Part shown: positions 31,669 through 40,037 of the stretch, piece by piece | Layout of the letters: the number at the start of each line of letters is the position of its first letter | Position numbering within the stretch: position 1 is the stretch's first letter | NCBI RefSeq assembly: GCF_005889725.1 | Contig: NZ_VCKX01000040.1 | Coordinates: forward strand, 1 to 58,396 | Direction of reading: 5' to 3' | Length of the DNA: 58,396 nt | From: Nonomuraea zeae | GTDB taxonomy: Bacteria > Actinomycetota > Actinomycetes > Streptosporangiales > Streptosporangiaceae | The notes under the pieces: generated by a model | Told to the model about the DNA's origin: nothing | Database searches by the model: none | The model's input: only the letters and a program-made list of their open reading frames with translations | Made by a program: the position numbers and the translations under genes

Positions 31669-31704
31669 GAGGCCCCCTCTCGACCGACCACGAAAGGGGG
31701 CCTC
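31669..31704 (+). promoter_or_regulatory. 10-bp hairpin between the Y RNA and the Ro60 start
   Basis: GAGGCCCCCT (31669-31678) pairs exactly with AGGGGGCCTC (31695-31704), leaving a 16-nt loop. The hairpin ends 8 bases before the ATG of the Ro60 gene and holds the AGGGGG that could act as its ribosome site. It may terminate the Y RNA, attenuate read-through into the Ro60 gene, or sequester the ribosome site. Confidence 0.55.
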
Positions 31705-31712
31705 ACAAGGTC

Positions 31713-33272
31713 ATGGCGAAGTTCAACAGAGCTGGAGCACGCGCGGCGGTCACCAGTCCCGTCACGACCGAGCGCGCCCCGACCGGCCGCACCCACGAAG
31801 GCGCCCCCGGCTACGTCCGCGACGCCAAGGGCGAGCTGTTCTTGCTCGCGGTCTCCAACATGGTCGGCGAGGACACCTTCTACGAGCGGGCGGGCGAGCG
31901 CGACGCGCGCTACCGCGCGCTGGTCCACCAGGTGGCGGTCGAGGACGGCGAGTGGCTGGCGCGCTTCCTGCCGTGGCTGCGCGGCACGGCCAACCTGCGC
32001 TCGGCGCCCATCGTGGCGGCGCTGGAGGCCGTCAGGGCCCGGCTCGCGGCGGGGGAGCACGGTCTCAACCGGCAGCTCGTCGACACCGTGCTGCAGCGGG
32101 CCGACGAGCCTGGCGAGGCGCTGGCGTACTGGACCTCCGCCTACGGCCGCGCCATCCCGAAGCCGGTCAAGCGCGGGGTCGCCGACGCCGTACGCCGCCT
32201 CTACACCGAGCGCAGCCTGCTCAAGTACGACACGGCCGGCCGGGCCTTCCGGTTCGGCGACGTGATCGAGCTGGTGCACCCGGCTCCCGACCCGGCCAAG
32301 CCGTGGCAGGGGGCGCTGTTCGAGCACGCGCTCGACCGGGGGCACGGCCGCGGCGCGGACGTCCCGGACGCGCTGCCCGTGGTGGCCGCCCGTGCCCGCC
32401 TGATGGCCGCCTCGGTGCGGGAGCGCCGCGAGCTGCTGCCCGATGTGGGCGGCGCGGGCGTCACCTGGGAGGCGCTGGCGGGCTGGCTGCAGGGGCCGAT
32501 GGACGCGGCCGCGTGGGAGGCGATCATCCCTGACATGGGCTACATGTCGCTGCTGCGGAATCTGCGCAGCTTCGACGCGGCCGGTATCGCCGGCGAGGTC
32601 GCCGGACGGGTCGCCGCCAGGCTGACCGATCCGGCGGAGGTGGCGGCGTCGCGGCAGCTCCCGTTCCGCTTCTACTCGGCCTACCGCAACGCGCCGTCGC
32701 CGCGATGGGGTCGCGCCCTGGACCGGGCGCTCACCCTGGCCACCGCGAACGTCCCCGCGTTCGCCGGGCGGACCCTGGTGCTCGTGGACACCTCCGCGTC
32801 CATGTCGAGCGGCTCGATCGCGCGCCGCTCGACGGTCACGCCGGTCCAGGCGGCCGCCCTGTTCGGCGTCACGCTCGCGGCCCGGGGGGACCGGGTGGAC
32901 TTGTACGGCTTCGCCGACGGCGTCTTCCTCCACCCTGTCGCGGCGGGCGGCTCCGTGCTGGCGGAGATCGACCGGTTCTGCGCCCGGGTCGGGGAGGTCG
33001 GCCACGGCACGCGGATCGCCGAGTCGGTGCGCCGGACGTACGCGGGGCACGACCGGGTGGTCATCGTGTCCGACATGCAGACCATGCGCGGCGGGGTCAG
33101 CGAGTCGGTGCCTGAGCGGGTGCCCGTGTACGGCTTCAACCTGGGCGGCTACCGCACCGCGGCGATGCCGGCCGGCGGGTGGAACCGGCACGAGTTCGGC
33201 GGCTTGTCGGACGCCACGTTCCGGCTCATCCCGCTGCTGGAGGCCGGAACGAACGCCGACTGGCCATTCTGA
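31713..33272 (+). CDS. rsr: Ro60-family (TROVE-vWA) RNA-binding protein
   Basis: 519 aa, the size of bacterial Rsr. Residues about 25-345 form the TROVE HEAT-repeat ring; MGYMSLLRNLRSF at 275-287 is its best-known motif. Residues about 352-515 form a von Willebrand A domain with an intact metal-binding MIDAS, DTSAS (359-363). Ro60 proteins bind misfolded RNAs through the ring and Y RNAs on its outer surface, and in bacteria tether PNPase or assist rRNA trimming. A YrlA-like RNA lies directly upstream on the same strand. No rtcB or rtcA gene is nearby, unlike some enterobacterial loci. The mRNA leader contains a hairpin just before the start. Confidence 0.94.
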   Translation: MAKFNRAGARAAVTSPVTTERAPTGRTHEGAPGYVRDAKGELFLLAVSNMVGEDTFYERAGERDARYRALVHQVAVEDGEWLARFLPWLRGTANLRSAPIVAALEAVRARLAAGEHGLNRQLVDTVLQRADEPGEALAYWTSAYGRAIPKPVKRGVADAVRRLYTERSLLKYDTAGRAFRFGDVIELVHPAPDPAKPWQGALFEHALDRGHGRGADVPDALPVVAARARLMAASVRERRELLPDVGGAGVTWEALAGWLQGPMDAAAWEAIIPDMGYMSLLRNLRSFDAAGIAGEVAGRVAARLTDPAEVAASRQLPFRFYSAYRNAPSPRWGRALDRALTLATANVPAFAGRTLVLVDTSASMSSGSIARRSTVTPVQAAALFGVTLAARGDRVDLYGFADGVFLHPVAAGGSVLAEIDRFCARVGEVGHGTRIAESVRRTYAGHDRVVIVSDMQTMRGGVSESVPERVPVYGFNLGGYRTAAMPAGGWNRHEFGGLSDATFRLIPLLEAGTNADWPF

Positions 33273-33354
33273 ACCGGCCTCCGCCTGGGCTCGCAGCGGG
33301 CCTGGCGGGGGCCGGGTTCAGGCGGCTTCTGGAGGCCGCGGGCAGGAGGCGGAG

Positions 33355-34767
33355 TTGGCGGGGCGTGCGCTGGACCTTGTCCGCCGGTACAAGACCGGTG
33401 AGACGACGGTCGAGGAGACCGTGCGGGACGTGCTGGACAGCCTGGTGGACCTGCGCGGGCGCATCGGAGGGGTGGCCGCGACCGACCCGGAGCGCAGCCT
33501 GGCCGAGGCGGCGGCCTCCGACCACCGGCTGCGGTCCGGGTCGGCCAGGCCGCTGGAAGGGGTGCCGATCACGGTCAAGGACTGGATCGACGTGGCGGGC
33601 TGGCCCGTCACCGGCACCACGGGCCGCCCCCAGGAGCCGCCGGGCCCCGCCTCCATCCCCGGCCACGGCCGCCGGCGACCTGGGGCCGGACTCGACCCCG
33701 CACTCGATCCGGGCGAGGGCCGCCGCCGACCTGATGCCGCCCTCGACCCCACCTCCACCGCCACGCTCGACCCCGCCTCCACCTCCGTCCTGGACCCCGG
33801 TGACGGACGGCGGCGGCCTGGGGTCGATGCCAGCGCGGTGGCGCGGTTGCGGGCCGCCGGCGCGATCGTGGTCGCGATCAGCAGTGCCATGGCCGACAAC
33901 GCCCTGTACGGCGAAACGAGGAACCCGCTGGACCCGGCTCGGGCCCCCGGTGGCTCCTCTTCGGGCACGGCCGTGCTGGTCGCCGCCGGGGCCGTGCCGC
34001 TCGGGCTGGGCAGCGACTCGGGCGGCAGCATCCGCCTGCCCGCCGCCTGGTGCGGGATCTCCGGTCTGAAGCCGACATTCGGCCGGGTGCCGCTCACCGG
34101 GCACTTCCCGCGCTGTGGTGCGCTGGAGGACGGCAGGACCGTCCTCGGCCCACTCGCCACGACCGTGAGCGACCTCGCCCTCGTGCTCGCCGTGACAGCG
34201 GGCCCCGACGGCCTGGACGCGGGCGTGCCACCCGTGCCGCTGGGTGACCCGTCCGCGGTGGACGTGGCGGGGCTGCGGGTGGGTGTCATGGCCCCCGACG
34301 AGCCCACGATGCTCGCACTGGAGGCGCTGGCCGGGGCGGGCGCGACCGTGGTGGCCGAGCCGGTGCCCGACGTGCGGGAGGAGGCTCTCGAGCTGACCCG
34401 CCGCCACTGGGGGCGGGCCGGATTGTCGGGTACGGAGAACGTACGGGTGCTGTGGGACTGGGACCGCTTCCGCAGGCGCCTCCTCATGGCCACCGCACAC
34501 CTCGACGTGCTCCTGACGCCCGCCACCCAGGGGCCGCCGCCGCTCTGGCGCGAATCCACCGAGTCCGACTATTTCTCGACCCTGCCCTGGAGCCTCACCG
34601 GCGCACCCGTCGTCGTCACACCATCAGGCCCGCCGTCGGGCCCGTCATCGGACATGGTGGTCGGCTGGCCGGGCGCGGTGCAGGTCGTCGCCCGACCCTG
34701 GGACGACCACATCGCCCTGGCCGCCGCCCGCCAGATCGAGCTCGCCCGCCAAGCCTTGGGCCAGTAG
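33355..34767 (+). CDS. Amidase-signature hydrolase with a repetitive insert
   Basis: 470 aa from TTG 33355, with AGGAGG 5 bases upstream. The amidase-signature core is present: the catalytic Lys in PITVKDWID, and GGSSSGTAVLVAAGAVPLGLGSDSGGSIRLPAAWCGISGLKPTFGR containing the cis-Ser and nucleophile Ser. It should hydrolyse an amide or ester. Between residues about 95 and 155, where homologues have a short segment, there is a low-complexity insert of repeated GRRRPG and LDP words (for example GHGRRRPG, GEGRRRPD, GDGRRRPG). It follows the Ro60 gene by 82 bases but need not be functionally linked. Confidence 0.85.
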   Translation: MAGRALDLVRRYKTGETTVEETVRDVLDSLVDLRGRIGGVAATDPERSLAEAAASDHRLRSGSARPLEGVPITVKDWIDVAGWPVTGTTGRPQEPPGPASIPGHGRRRPGAGLDPALDPGEGRRRPDAALDPTSTATLDPASTSVLDPGDGRRRPGVDASAVARLRAAGAIVVAISSAMADNALYGETRNPLDPARAPGGSSSGTAVLVAAGAVPLGLGSDSGGSIRLPAAWCGISGLKPTFGRVPLTGHFPRCGALEDGRTVLGPLATTVSDLALVLAVTAGPDGLDAGVPPVPLGDPSAVDVAGLRVGVMAPDEPTMLALEALAGAGATVVAEPVPDVREEALELTRRHWGRAGLSGTENVRVLWDWDRFRRRLLMATAHLDVLLTPATQGPPPLWRESTESDYFSTLPWSLTGAPVVVTPSGPPSGPSSDMVVGWPGAVQVVARPWDDHIALAAARQIELARQALGQ

Positions 34768-34799
34768 GCCGCGCCAGCGGCCGACCACCCTGAGAACCC

Positions 34800-34857
34800 C
34801 CGATCCGCCAGGGACAAGCAGCGAGACCCTCCGGTCCGCCAGGGACAGGCAGCCTGA
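34800..34857. repeat. Imperfect direct repeat in the amidase-SDR intergenic region
   Basis: Two copies of a unit about 29 bases long share the core TCCGCCAGGGACA followed by AGCAGC or GGCAGC (near 34803 and 34832). The 237-base gap between the amidase and SDR genes otherwise shows no gene. The origin and role are unknown. Confidence 0.5.
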
Positions 34858-35004
34858 TACGGCCCGCCCGCCGATTGCCGGCCACCCTGGTGTGCGCTTG
34901 CCCCCGAGCCCCCAGAAACGGACATTTCCCGAGCGGGGTGGCCAGGCTGGACGGAGATCGCCCCCGGCGGTTCGAGGGCGAATGGTGCTGCTAGGGTGCG
35001 GCGG

Positions 35005-35760
35005 ATGAGCGGACGCAGAGTTCTAGTCACCGGCGCGTCGAGAGGCATCGGCCGCGCCGTCGCGGCGGCGTTCGCCGCCCAGGGCGACCGGATCGCGATC
35101 CACCACCGAGACTCGGCGGCCGAGGCGGCGACCGTGCTGGCCGAGCTGCCGGGGCAGGGGCCGGGGCAGCGGCACGCCGTCGTACAGGCCGACCTGGCCG
35201 ACCCGGAGGCCGTGCGGCTGATGGTGGACGCGGCGGCGGGCGAGCTGGGCGGGATCGACGTCGTGGTGAACAACGCGGGCGTCTTCTTCCACCACCCGAT
35301 CACCGAGTCGTCCTACGAGGAGTGGCAGGCCGCCTGGCGGCGGACGCTCGACGTCAACCTGACGGGTGCGGCCAACGTGATCTGGTGCGCGCTCAAGCAC
35401 ATGCCCGCCGGCGGCCGGATCGTCAACGTGTCCTCGCGCGGGGCCTTCCGCGGCGAGCCGGACAGCCCGGCGTACGGCGCCAGCAAGGCCGGCCTGAACG
35501 CGCTCGGCCAGTCCCTGGCCGTCGCCCTCGCGCCGCATGGCATAGCGGTGGCCACCGTGGCGCCAGGGTTCGTCGAGACCGACATGGCGAGCGAGCACCT
35601 CAACGGCTCCGAGGGCGACGCGATCCGCGCGCAGAGCCCTTTCGGCCGGGTGGCCTCCCCGGAGGAGATCGCGGCGGCCGTCGTCTACCTGGCCTCACCG
35701 GCCGCCGAGTGGGCCAGCGGCGCCGTGCTAGACCTCAACGGCGCCTCCTACCTCCGCTGA
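35005..35760 (+). CDS. Short-chain dehydrogenase/reductase (SDR)
   Basis: 251 aa from ATG 35005, with AGGG 8 bases upstream; the GTG 9 bases earlier is less likely. It is a classical SDR: cofactor loop VTGASRGIGRAVA (TGxxxGIG), NNAGVFF, catalytic Ser in VNVSSRG, and YGASK with the Tyr and Lys. The C-terminal segment GAVLDLNGASYLR matches FabG-like enzymes. His at the second strand (IAIHHRD) suggests an NADP(H) preference. It would reduce a ketone or oxidise an alcohol of unknown identity. Confidence 0.9.
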   Translation: MSGRRVLVTGASRGIGRAVAAAFAAQGDRIAIHHRDSAAEAATVLAELPGQGPGQRHAVVQADLADPEAVRLMVDAAAGELGGIDVVVNNAGVFFHHPITESSYEEWQAAWRRTLDVNLTGAANVIWCALKHMPAGGRIVNVSSRGAFRGEPDSPAYGASKAGLNALGQSLAVALAPHGIAVATVAPGFVETDMASEHLNGSEGDAIRAQSPFGRVASPEEIAAAVVYLASPAAEWASGAVLDLNGASYLR

Positions 35761-35923
35761 CGGACCCTGCATTCCGCCGGCGTCGCCGCGAGCCGCCGGG
35801 GTCTCAGGCCCGGCAGCGGCCCGAACCGCGGCCGCCAACCCTCCGAAATTAGCGATCTTCGTGAAATCGGCCGCTATTGTGAACTCTCAGGGCACTTCGG
35901 GAACTCGCACCGAGGGGGACGAC

Positions 35924-36787
35924 GTGGCCAAAGGCTGTGGTTACCTGCTGGCATCCCTCATGATGCTCGTGGGGGTCCTGATCATGACCAACGCGCTCCC
36001 CGGGGCGCTCGATCCCGGCGTCGTGGTCGTGGCCCTGCTGCTGCTCCCGATCGCCCTCGGCGCCTTCGTCATCGTGCACGACACCCGCCGCATCAAGGCC
36101 GCCGAAGCCGCGGAGGAGCGCCTGCTCGCCCGGGAGCGGGACCACGTCATCCGCACGGTCGACTTCGTCGCCGACCCCTTGCTGACCGAGGATGAGCGGC
36201 TGGAGATCATCGACTGCTTCATCCCCCGGCTCGGGCGGAGCGCCGCCGCCTCGCCGTACCGGGACAGGTTCGTGGTGGTGTCCGAGCTCGCTCCTTCCGC
36301 GCGGGACCTCCTGGAACGAGCCAGGGCGGCCGTCATGTCGGTCTACACCTCCGAGGTCATGCGCCTGCGCCTGCTGGACGGCCTGGCCAACGAGGTGTTG
36401 TTACCCGGCCAGCTCTGGGAGATCGCCCTGCTGCTGCGGGTGCAGACGCACCTGCACGAGGAGCAGCGCGAGGCCCGCCAAGGGGTGGTGACACCCGAGC
36501 TGCTGGCCGTGCTGGAGCCCCAGCAGAAGGCCTTACGCAGATCCATCGACGCCGTGACCGCCAGGATCGAGAGCCTGGAACGGTACGCCCACCGGGTCCA
36601 GGAGGCGGACGCCGCCCTGCGCGCGAAGGCGGCGCTGGGCAACAACGACAAGTACCGGGCGCTGCTGGCGCACACCGACGACGACGAGGGGATGCGCGAG
36701 CTCGCGGCCCACGGCGACGCGCTGGAGGAGACCCTGGCCAGGAGCGTCCGCCAGGCGATCGAGGCAGGCCAGACCCTGACGTCCTGA
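35924..36787 (+). CDS. Membrane-anchored coiled-coil protein, unknown function
   Basis: 287 aa from GTG 35924 with GAGGGGG 5 bases upstream; the longer ORF lacks a site. Two hydrophobic helices near the N-terminus (YLLASLMMLVGVLIMTNAL and VVVVALLLLPIALGAFVIV) are followed by a long helical cytoplasmic region rich in Glu, Arg and Ala with heptad-like spacing. No enzymatic motif is seen. Related proteins occur in actinomycetes only as hypotheticals. It is convergent with the cyclase gene, 33 bases away. Confidence 0.65.
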   Translation: MAKGCGYLLASLMMLVGVLIMTNALPGALDPGVVVVALLLLPIALGAFVIVHDTRRIKAAEAAEERLLARERDHVIRTVDFVADPLLTEDERLEIIDCFIPRLGRSAAASPYRDRFVVVSELAPSARDLLERARAAVMSVYTSEVMRLRLLDGLANEVLLPGQLWEIALLLRVQTHLHEEQREARQGVVTPELLAVLEPQQKALRRSIDAVTARIESLERYAHRVQEADAALRAKAALGNNDKYRALLAHTDDDEGMRELAAHGDALEETLARSVRQAIEAGQTLTS

Positions 36788-36820
36788 CACCGGGACTCAA
36801 AGCCCCGAGCGCGAGGGCCG

Positions 36821-39800
36821 TCAGTGCAGGCGGCGCTCCAGCAGCAGGGCGCCGCGGCCCGACAGCAGCGACGCGCACCACTCGCGCAGATCCGCCGGCT
36901 TGGGCCCGCTCACCCCGCCCGTCTCCAGCAGCTCCGCCCAGTCCAGCAGGGACTCGGCGAGCATCAGCGGCACGCCACGCCGCTCGTGCACCTCCGCCGC
37001 CGCCTCGAAGTGCTCCGAGGCCCGCTGCTGATCGCCCATCGTCACGCACAGGTGAGCCAGGTAGTGGTGGCCACAGTGGTGCATGACCGTTCCGTGCCCG
37101 AAAGTCTCACCTTCGCCGGTGAGCGAGTCGTACAGCCGCTCGGCCAGCTCCGCCCGCCCCAGGCGCGAGGCGGCCACGGCGAGGTTGTCCAGGGCGGGCC
37201 GGTGCGCCATGTTGCGCGGTGGCACGGCGCCCCGGTCGGCCAGGATGCGCTCCAGCAGCGGATCGGCCTCCTCGTCGGCCAGCTCGCACAGGTAGCGCAG
37301 CACCGCGTGCACCGGGTCCACCCGGGGCGCCTGCGCCGCGCGGCGCAGCCGTTCGCGCAGCTCCCACAGCCGCCCCTGCAGCCGCCGGATCTCGGCGATC
37401 TGCTCGGAGTAGATGGCCACCGCCTCCAGCCGGCGGCCGATCTCCGTGCCCAGCCGCATGGCCGACTCCGCCTCGGCCTCGGCCTGCGTCAGGTCGCCCT
37501 GCATCAGCGTCAGCCCGGCCTTGGAGTAGCCGATCAGCCAGTTGAGGTGCGGCTGGCCCAGCCGGCGGGCCAGCTCGTCGGCCTGGTCGAGCAGCATCGC
37601 CGCCTTGACCGCGTCGCCGCTGTCGAGCACCGGGGGAGTGCGCTGCACGTACGCGTGGAACAGCGCCAGGTCGTCGCCCGTCCGGCGGGCCGCCTCCAGC
37701 ATCTCGTCGCCGTCGCGGTGGCGCTGGTGCAGCGGGTCGGCGGGGATGATGGTCAGGCTGCGCATGCCCAGCACGCCGGCCAGCGTGCGCGGGTCGCCCG
37801 ACTTGCGGGCCAGGGCCACCGCCTCGTCGCTGAGCGCGAAGCGCCGCTCGCCGTCGGGCGCCCAGATGAGCTCCGAGGCGAGCTGGGCCGCCAGCAGCGC
37901 CCTGGTGCTCAGGTCGGTCGAGTCGACCAGCTTGCGCGCCTCGGTCAGCAACGCGATGCGCTGCTGGTCGGGCGTCGCGGACACGCTGGAGCCGCGGTCG
38001 CCGCCGAGCGCGGCGGTGACGATCAGGTCGTTGCGCCCGCACTCCCTGGCCAGGTCGGCCGCCCGCATCAGGGTCGCCCTGGCCTCCGGGTGCCCGGCCA
38101 GCCACATCGCCCTGCCGCACTCCATGAGCAGCTCCGCGCGCCGCTCGTCGCCGGCGCCGGGGAAGTCCTCCAGCAGGTCGAGCGCCCGTTTGTACCAGGT
38201 GACGGCCTCGCGGTGGGCCAGCCCGGCCAGGGCGTGCTGGGCTGCGTGGACGGCCGCGTCCGCCGCCGCGCTCACCCTGCCGGGGTCGCGGCCGTGCTCG
38301 GCGGCGGCCAGCAGGTGCGTGGCCACGACGTAGGGCCGGGCCTCCATGGCCTTCGGGTCGGTCTGGCAGAGCGCGTCCGCGACCCGGCCGTGCAGCAGCC
38401 CGGCGCGCGGCGCCGACAGCGTGGCGTACAGGGCGTTCCTGGTGAGCTCGTGGGAGAAGTGGTACGGCCCGTTGCCCGTCGAGGTCGCCAGGCCCGCGCC
38501 CATGGCCTCCTCCACCGCGGCCACGAACCTGGCCTCGTCCAGGCCGAGACCGTGGCGCAGCTCCGCGGCCTCCATCCGCTCGCCGACGGCCAGCAGGCTG
38601 ACCAGGTCTCTGGCGTCCGGGTGAAGCTGCGACAGCCGGGCCATGACCATCCGGGTGACCGAGTCGGGCACGGTCAGCGCGTCCAGCTCCTTGCCCGCGC
38701 TCAGCTCCCTGGCCACCTCGCTGATCAGGAACGCGTTGCCGCCCGTGATCCGGTGCAGGAGCCCCGCGTCGCCCCCGCCGCGCACCTCGCGCAGCGCGTC
38801 GGTGACCTCGTCGAGCCCGAAGGAGGAGACCTGGACGACCCGGCTGTCGGCGGTCAGTTTGTACAGCTCGGGCATGGCGGCGTCGACCGGCACCGGCCGC
38901 GACGTGGCCAGGATGAGCAGCGGCAGCGCGTCGGCGTCCCACATGAGGGCGTGCAGCATCTGCAGCGACTCCAGCGTCGCCCACTGCAGGTCGTCGATCA
39001 CCAGGAGCACCGGGCGTACGGTCGCCAGGCGCTCGATCAGCGTGCGGGCCGCCGCCATCAGGTGGTAGCGCTCCGACACGGGCTCGGTGGCCGGCGGCAC
39101 CTCCAGCGACAGCGGCGGCGCGGCCAGAGAGGGCGCGAGCCGGACGAGCTGGCCGCACTGCTGGTCGACCCCGGCCCGCAGGAGCAGCGCGGGCGAGGTG
39201 CGGGCCAGCCGCTCCACGGCCCCCGCGATCGGCTCGTACGCCTGCCGCGCCGGATCGGTGCACCGCCCCGCCAGCACCGTGAACTGCCGCTTGAGCGCCC
39301 GCCTGGCCACCACGGACGCCAGCCGCGTCTTGCCGACCCCCGGCTCGCCCTGGAGGATCACCAGCCCGCTGCCGAACTCGGCCGCCGCCAGCTCGCCGTC
39401 CAGCGCCCGCAGCTCCTCGTCCCTGCCGACGAAGGGCAGCACGTGACCGTTGTCCAGCCAGGACGCCAGCTCGCCGCTGTGGTGGTGGTCGGCGCTCTGC
39501 CAGTGCAGCTCGTACGCGTGCAGCGGCTCGCGCAGCCCCTTGCCCGGCAGCCGCCCCAGGTCCTTGAACTCGTGCCTGCTGCGCCCCTGCGCCAGGCGCC
39601 GCACCAGATCGGTGCACATCACCTGGCCGCCGTCCGCCACGGCGACCAGCCGGGCCGCCTCCACGGTGGGCAGCCCGCTGACGTCGTCGTGACCCCAGCA
39701 CACGTCGCCGGCCGCGAGCGCGGCCCTGATCGAGATCTTCTCCAGGGCACGCTCGTTCTCGTCGGCGACCGCCTGCTCCACCGCGATGATGGCGTCCAGC

Positions 39801-40024
39801 CCGGCCGTGGCCGAGTCGAACACCGCCATCAGCCCGTCGCCCAGGCTCTTGGTGAACGTCGATCCGCTCGCGGTCACCACGGAGTGGAGGAGCTGGTAGA
39901 GGCGGCGGAAGACCACGTTGGCCCGCTCCTCGCCGAGCCTGATCCGCATGGCTGTGGAGCTCACCACGTCGGTGAACAGGATGGTCGCCGTGGTGAGCGT
40001 GCCTGGCTCATGCGGGACAGTCAC
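36821..40024 (-). CDS. Class III cyclase-homology / AAA ATPase / TPR signalling protein
   Basis: 1067 aa. Residues about 12-175 form a class III nucleotide cyclase domain: metal Asp19 in ILFTDVVSS and Asp63 in SLGDGLMAVF. The transition-state position, usually Asn-x-x-x-Arg, reads TVEAARL (Glu122, Arg126). This variant is common in actinomycete multidomain cyclases and may lower or alter activity. Residues about 195-500 form a STAND/AAA-type NTPase with Walker A LQGEPGVGKTRLA and Walker B LLVIDDLQWA. The rest is TPR-like helices. It follows the DUF2236 gene by 13 bases and lies in one operon with a Crp/Fnr regulator, so it may make cAMP for it. Confidence 0.85.
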   Translation of the reverse strand: MTVPHEPGTLTTATILFTDVVSSTAMRIRLGEERANVVFRRLYQLLHSVVTASGSTFTKSLGDGLMAVFDSATAGLDAIIAVEQAVADENERALEKISIRAALAAGDVCWGHDDVSGLPTVEAARLVAVADGGQVMCTDLVRRLAQGRSRHEFKDLGRLPGKGLREPLHAYELHWQSADHHHSGELASWLDNGHVLPFVGRDEELRALDGELAAAEFGSGLVILQGEPGVGKTRLASVVARRALKRQFTVLAGRCTDPARQAYEPIAGAVERLARTSPALLLRAGVDQQCGQLVRLAPSLAAPPLSLEVPPATEPVSERYHLMAAARTLIERLATVRPVLLVIDDLQWATLESLQMLHALMWDADALPLLILATSRPVPVDAAMPELYKLTADSRVVQVSSFGLDEVTDALREVRGGGDAGLLHRITGGNAFLISEVARELSAGKELDALTVPDSVTRMVMARLSQLHPDARDLVSLLAVGERMEAAELRHGLGLDEARFVAAVEEAMGAGLATSTGNGPYHFSHELTRNALYATLSAPRAGLLHGRVADALCQTDPKAMEARPYVVATHLLAAAEHGRDPGRVSAAADAAVHAAQHALAGLAHREAVTWYKRALDLLEDFPGAGDERRAELLMECGRAMWLAGHPEARATLMRAADLARECGRNDLIVTAALGGDRGSSVSATPDQQRIALLTEARKLVDSTDLSTRALLAAQLASELIWAPDGERRFALSDEAVALARKSGDPRTLAGVLGMRSLTIIPADPLHQRHRDGDEMLEAARRTGDDLALFHAYVQRTPPVLDSGDAVKAAMLLDQADELARRLGQPHLNWLIGYSKAGLTLMQGDLTQAEAEAESAMRLGTEIGRRLEAVAIYSEQIAEIRRLQGRLWELRERLRRAAQAPRVDPVHAVLRYLCELADEEADPLLERILADRGAVPPRNMAHRPALDNLAVAASRLGRAELAERLYDSLTGEGETFGHGTVMHHCGHHYLAHLCVTMGDQQRASEHFEAAAEVHERRGVPLMLAESLLDWAELLETGGVSGPKPADLREWCASLLSGRGALLLERRLH

Positions 40025-40037
40025 GTGCGCAGCCCTT

